A model generated the notes under the pieces. The model was not told the origin of the DNA. It saw nothing but the letters and a program-made list of their open reading frames with translations, and did not search any database. From Beta vulgaris subsp. vulgaris (lineage: Eukaryota; Streptophyta; Magnoliopsida; Caryophyllales; Amaranthaceae), in assembly GCF_026745355.1 (NCBI RefSeq), contig NC_079205.1, forward strand, positions 1,743,283-1,807,282: a stretch of DNA of 64,000 bases. Reading direction: 5' to 3'. This document shows, piece by piece, positions 59,120-64,000 of the stretch (the stretch's first letter is position 1; each line of letters opens with the position of its first letter). The translations under genes were made by a program, and so were the position numbers.

Positions 59120-59685
59120 TGGAGACTTGTGCAACAATGATTGGCTCGGATACCGGTACAAACTTCTGACCAGCAACCTGCAAAAAGGGACCCACCCTGG
59201 AGGTTTGGGTGGTATTTCCCCCTCCGATGCTTAAGTCAGATATCAGGGGTATGAAGGAACTTTTAGAGAGAGAAAGTAGAGAGAGAGAATTTATGGCAGA
59301 ATAACAGTACTATGCTCTGAAAAACGTACCTTTCCCCTGATTTCAAGGACTATTCATACTGTTTGAAATGACTGCTGTACCTTGTTGTCACCCTAATTTG
59401 GGAGCATCTAATTGGCTAAGCAATAATATCAGGACACGTGGCAAGTGTTGATTGGTCAATACATTTTACCCTTTAGCTGAATCAGGCTTTACTTCATTGG
59501 GCCTAAGTACATTTCTAGGGTCATAAGGGAGCTTTTCAGTACACCTTTTCCTCAGAAAAGTGTACTTTAGCCCAAAGAACCTGCAGGCCTTTGTACTTTT
59601 CTTGGCCTAAACAAATGCCACATGTAGGGCTGAAGTAGTGCCATGTGTCATAAGGATAGCCGCTGATTTTTAGGCTACAACACCA
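59120..59685 (-). mobile_element. Solo LTR (Gypsy-like), minus strand
   Basis: On the minus strand it begins TGGTGTTGTAGCC and ends CACAAGTCTCCA. TTAAT lies on both sides (59114-59118 plus one extra T; 59686-59690). It contains CTGACTTAAGCATCGGAGGG, the same block as in the LTR at 2506-3874. No internal region. Confidence 0.65.
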
Positions 59686-59824
59686 TTAATACATTATAGC
59701 TTTATTATCTAATGTTTCAAATATAATATGATAAAGTCTTGTAATAATTATACTTGACTAAAAACACTTAAACAAGTATATACATCTCTAACACTCTTAT
59801 TACACAATTAGTAGATGGTGGTAT

Positions 59825-60683
59825 GAGGTGTAGGATGAGCATCCTACACCAGCTCCAAAACGCAAGGCAAGAAGAATGAAACGCACCATTCAACATGCAA
59901 AAAGTAATTGATTTGACAGCCAATGTACATTCCCATTACATCCAATGTACATGTCGAAAATTCAAAAAGTAACTGATTTGACAGTTACTGTTCACCATTT
60001 AATAATTGATTTGATGTCAACCGCCATCATTTCTCCCATATACTGTTCACCACTTCTCTCTTTTCCACACTCAACCTCCTTGTACATTATTCTTGCCTTC
60101 GTGGTTGTTCATTGACAAAATCAAAATATACAATGACAACCCCCCAGCTAAAAGTAACCCAATTCATGAAGTTGATGTCAAGTGAGTAATTTGCAATCTT
60201 TGTACACTGGTATGTTGATGTTTGTTTATTAATGAAATTCAATATGTACCATTACAGTCCCATACCTCAGAGTGCTCCAGGTGCCATAATTCAAAGTGAT
60301 GAAATTCAATATGTTCACTGGATACGAGTTAATGTACAATATTGTTTTATTGAATATTCACTAATTATGACTCAATGTACAATGTTATAGCAAGATTAAA
60401 TTAGGATAAATCACAATGTACACTAATGGTCATTACTTTGATCACTGAAAATCCCCAAATGTACACTCGTATATTATTGTACACCAAACCATATGCATTT
60501 GTACATTAAAAAATTGTTTAAGCAAATAAATGAGAGAGAAAGAGAGTGAATGAGTGAGTGATGAGAGAGAAAAAGCTGGCCCACTTTCATAAATACTGCC
60601 AAACGCCAGCCAAATTTTGACTCCCCTAAAACCATCAAACGACATCGTTTTAGGCAGGGTGTAGGATGCTCATCTTACACCTC
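59825..60683. mobile_element. TIR element with self-palindromic termini
   Basis: GAGGTGTAGGATGAGCATCC then TACACC (59825-59850) reappears inverted at 60658-60683. Each terminus is itself a near-perfect palindrome around GAGCATC/GATGCTC. The interior has many TGTAC words (TCAATGTACA, TTGTACATT) and no gene. Target duplication unclear. Confidence 0.6.
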
Positions 60684-60950
60684 GGTGCAGGATCTAATTT
60701 GCGCTTATTACGTAACTAACAAGAGACTACTATTGATGTCATATTCTCTTACCACAATTCCTTTTAAGGTATTATTCTCAAACTAAACCTTTTAAAGTTT
60801 TTTATTTATCACTTCGTGACGTGAATTTTTCAATTTCTTAATAGACAAAAAATACGAAAAAAGTAGCAAAATAAATTATGAAATTTAAGAATAATAACAT
60901 ATTTATTTGTTGTAACTGACCCGAGGCATTGCCCTGGTAAAAAAAACTAG

Positions 60951-63214
60951 TTTATATATAAAAAAAATGTTAATTTAGGTTAATTCATATGAAAATTAAT
61001 CTTAGTGTGGGAATTAGACTTTTTGCTCATTTTACGAAATTTTGTTCATCTTATGGTTTCTCTATTTAAGATGTTTTTTCTCATTTTATGAAATTTTTAC
61101 TATTTTTTGTTTTTGTTCATTTTTTTGTTTGTTTATTTCAGTCATTTTAAATACTTTTTGCCTATTTGTTAATTTAATAGACTGGAGTTGTTGACTAGCT
61201 AGATTTAGAATTGATGGATAAGATTTTATGATGTTAATTTATGCATGACCCGTAGACTTTTCACTTCTTTATTGTTTTTATTTATTAGCATACCCGAATA
61301 TTTTAAACAAACTTACGTCTGAAAGTGATGGCACGATTCATTAGCATTTCCAGCAACTATAGACTTGTTCTCAGCCTCTTGTAACTTGCACAAAGTACAT
61401 GTATTGCCAGCTTTGTTCTCCAATTCTTCTTATATGGGAACTAACCCAAGACACACTTGTTAGCTATTATGATTCTGGATATATTGTCCCCTATATATGT
61501 ACTATGCTTGCGCCGCAAGATAAAAGAAAGTGCGTTTAGTTTGTAAGCAGAGTTATTTTCAGGATCTTTTATTGTGAGTGAGAGTATGATAATTCTTTTT
61601 TGATCTTTGTTAGTGGATTCATTCTCTTCTCATCCACCATATTTTTGTCTTTGTTCACCTATATTCTTGTTTCTGGCTATCCTCGGAATTTAGCATATTA
61701 GTTTCCTAAAGAGGGGTAACATTCCTAATATAATGAATTAAGGGTCTATTGTTTTCATCCTTTTTATTCTAAATTTATATTAAGTATACTGAACTTTTCT
61801 TAACATTTCTGAACATTTCTGAAGTTTTCGGAACTTTTTATGAGTTTCTAATCTTGTATACTTTTCTTAATTTTTTGTAAACATTTCTTAACAAATTCGA
61901 CTTTCTTAAACTCGATTTTTATATAATACATTAGATCAAGGTAACGTATACTCATTACTCCTTCCCTTTGTTCTAATTACTACACCACTAAAGTTCACGC
62001 AACGAATTGTTATATCCACTTAGGGTTGGTACTCTTCAACTTATTTTTAGAAAAATAAAGAAAAATTCGGATAAGTTCAAAGAATTTAAGGAAAGTTCAG
62101 TAAAATTAACAAATGTTAAAAAGTTCTAAAAAAAATTAAGTAAAAGTACTGAAATAGACTAATATGATGAATATAAAGACGGAAAGGAATAAACAATCAA
62201 GTTAGGTAATGCTGCAATAATTATTTTGAATTTCATGAAAAAAAATGTATTATTATGATTTTGAAACGATGAAGTATTGATGGTATGTTTCTTACCTCTA
62301 AAACAAAAGGAATTCCGTCAACAATTCCAAGTTGCATCCATTTTGTACATGAATATTAAATTAATGGGGGTCCTACTAAGCTAGTAGATTTCGGATTTTT
62401 TTTTATGCAATGATTGGGAAAAGAATCACAAAAGAAAAGGAAAAAAAATCCTTGTCTATTTTGAAAATGACATGAAATTCATGTTATTTTTTGGATAGTT
62501 AATATGGACATTGTTATATCTACTCACTGGGTTGATAACCCGCTACTAATAGAGTATGAAAAAAATAAAATTAAGTAGAGTTGGATTCCGTTACAATAAC
62601 TTTCAACAAGTCATTATTAATAGTGGATAGTCTAACCGGTGGGTAGATAAAGTTTTTTCCAATTAATTTCATTCTTGTTGAAATTTATGTCATTACGTAC
62701 TCATTATACATGTTACACAATAAATTATGGTATAACATTTTTACACCCAAAAGGCATTCTTATATCATATACCCCTCTTTTTTATAATGACATGTACTCT
62801 TTTGATTCTTTATGGCCTTCAACAATCTTATTTCAAAAGTTGTACCCTTAAATGCATAAAAATGATGTAATAGTTTTAAAATACGTATTAAAATAGATTT
62901 CACAAAATCTTAGGGGAAATTTTCTTTTCTTGTATGTTAGTGTTCAAAAAATATACCATAGTTACCAACAATTAAATTTGAAACGGCTTTTCTAACTTAT
63001 ACACCTAATGTATAAATTTAGCTATTTATTATTAGCTTTATTAACAACGTCGATAGCAATGACATAGTTATTTAAAAATATTATTCTCATAATTGATATT
63101 CAATTCCTATCCTAAAAATAATATTTTTAATTAGCTTACCATATTTATCAATTTCGTTAAATAAATCTAAAAACAAATAACTAAATCTATGCACTGGTTG
63201 TATAGGTAAGAAAA
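60951..63214. other. AT-rich spacer
   Basis: No complete gene. A possible orphan exon at 61317-61428 is listed separately. Bases 61790-62170 hold GAACTTTTCTTAACATTTCT and partly complementary words (AAAGTTCAGTAAAATTAAC), a possible decayed MITE with a Stowaway-like CTCCTTCCCTTTGTTCTAAT near 61959. Confidence 0.35.
61317..61428 (-). pseudogene. Possible orphan exon
   Basis: On the minus strand, an AG acceptor (CATATAAG) precedes 112 bp that are open in one frame (EELENKAGNTCTLCKLQEAENKSIVAGNANESCHHFQT) and end at a strong donor CAGAC|GTAAGT. The composition is unlike the AT-rich surroundings. Family not recognised; the Cys/His spacing is suggestive but not diagnostic. No neighbouring exons found. 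Confidence 0.3.
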
Positions 63215-63509
63215 ACCCTTATGTGATTAATCGCCTCTCAAAAAATGCAATCTTCCTGTCTGATCTAAATTTCGTTCTTCATGATGTTATTTCCTCATGT
63301 GTTTTTTTTTTCATTCGATTGTGTGGTCTCATGTTAAACGTGATGGCAATGTTGTAGCGCATCACCGAGCAAATCTCTTTCCTTTTGGTGTAGAACAAGT
63401 TTAGGAGAACCATGTTCCCTCGGATGTGGCTCCCTATGTTACTATGGACTTTCTGTCTTTGGATTAATGTTAATTTGCTTGTTTCCCAAAAAAAAAAAAA
63501 AAAAAAAAA
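63215..63509 (+). pseudogene. LINE 3' end: RNase H-like tail and poly(A)
   Basis: Translates with one frameshift and one stop to ...LSDLNFVLHDVISSC ... WSHVKRDGNVVAHH ... FPFGVEQV ... ENHVPSDVAPYV, ending MDFLSLD and a stop, the typical C-terminus of plant L1-type reverse transcriptase polyproteins (RVT_3 region). A run of 22 A follows at 63488-63509. A 5'-truncated insertion. Confidence 0.75.
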
Positions 63510-63716
63510 TTCCAGAAACCGCGTGATCTACATTTTATTAGTGTACTAGTCAATTATATCTAATCCATGAGTCTTTCTTTAAATAAGTAAGATCTGTCCG
63601 AGCAAATTTAGAAAACTCAAACAACGACTGTCATGGTGGTTAGGGGTTACACTATCTTTATTGATCAACATACCAATTACTTTTTTTTTTGTTTCTGCTG
63701 TATAAATTAGGCATAA

Positions 63717-63995
63717 GGGCCTGTTCTCTTCGGCATAAAACAGCTGAATTGAACTGAACTGAATTGAACTGAACTGAATAGAACTGAACTGATCTGAACT
63801 GAACTGAATTGAACTGAACTGAACTGAAATGAATAGTGATATGTGAGAGTAAAAGTATTGTCAAGAGCTGAACTGAACTGAATTGAACTGAACTGGTCTG
63901 AACTGATCTGATCTGAACTGAATTGAACTGAACTGAACTGAACTGAATTGAACTGAACTGAACTGAACTGAAAATAAGCTGGGGAGAACAGGCCC
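63717..63995. mobile_element. Tourist-like MITE built of TGAAC pentamers
   Basis: GGGCCTGTTCTCTTCGG and the inverted CTGGGGAGAACAGGCCC are the termini; TAA lies on both sides (63714-63716, 63996-63998). The interior is two arrays of GAACT pentamers with ATT/GATC variants, separated by AATAGTGATATGTGAGAG. 279 bp. Confidence 0.9.
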
Positions 63996-64000
63996 TAAAT

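Larger units (their letters stand above)
58853..60950 (+). mobile_element. Helitron-like element with nested insertions
   Basis: The left end (TCTAATTCTCATTTATATAG, then ACAAATGTATTAAAAGGCG, TGTGCCACGTGG) resembles Helitron 5' ends. The right end has hairpin CCGAGGCATTGCCCTGG, an A-run and CTAG|T at 60947-60950. No Rep/helicase sequence. Two younger insertions, at 59120-59685 and 59825-60683, make up most of its length. The left nucleotide is not certain. Confidence 0.55.

Noticed and set aside
63658..63864. Minus-strand frame with repeated FSSVQFNSVQF
   Set aside because: Translation of a TGAAC pentamer array in a MITE.

Overview
This is AT-rich nuclear DNA from a flowering plant, probably a eudicot. 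The evidence is long introns with GT-AG junctions, plant-specific families (MBOAT wax synthase-like, NLR immune receptors, DUF4220/DUF594) and dense plant transposons of nearly every class (Copia, Gypsy, LINE, Stowaway, Tourist-like, hAT-like, Mutator-like, CACTA, Helitron). I cannot fix the species. No rRNA, tRNA or CRISPR array was seen.

Layout. 0-6.4 kb: two tandem wax-synthase-like acyltransferase genes on the + strand (the first cut by the window edge), separated by a solo LTR that carries a CACTA-like insertion. 6.4-10.4 kb: spacer with MITE and LINE debris. 10.4-18.4 kb: a complete DNA topoisomerase I gene whose 15 coding exons join in frame to 961 residues. 20.1-21.9 kb (-): an NLR-like protein with a winged-helix region and LRRs but no nucleotide-binding domain. 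22.3-34.9 kb: a transposon block (LTR remnants, two pentamer-rich MITEs, a 1.9-kb gag-only Copia element with perfect target-site duplication, a long-TIR element, a decayed LINE, a hAT-like MITE). 35.5-37.9 kb: an NB-ARC-LRR gene whose 5' exon is not recognised. 38.2-39.9 kb: a solo Gypsy-type LTR. 40.7-43.0 kb (-): a DUF4220/DUF594 membrane protein with a Stowaway MITE 10 bp upstream of its ATG. 44.3-47.1 kb: a ~300-bp tandem repeat and a Mutator-like element with 9-bp TSD. 47.7-58.3 kb (-): a six-exon TolB/PD40-type beta-propeller gene (723 residues), four of whose five introns hold transposons, including a decayed Copia element. 58.4-64 kb: LTR fragment, a Helitron-like element containing a solo LTR and a palindromic-ended element, a possible orphan exon, a LINE 3' end and another pentamer MITE.

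The genes do not form a pathway. Topoisomerase I is housekeeping. The two acyltransferases are a tandem duplication. The two NLR-related genes and the DUF4220 gene are typical of variable plant regions. The most interesting material is non-canonical NLR architecture, MITE families that share a core under different termini, and transposons at gene starts and in introns.
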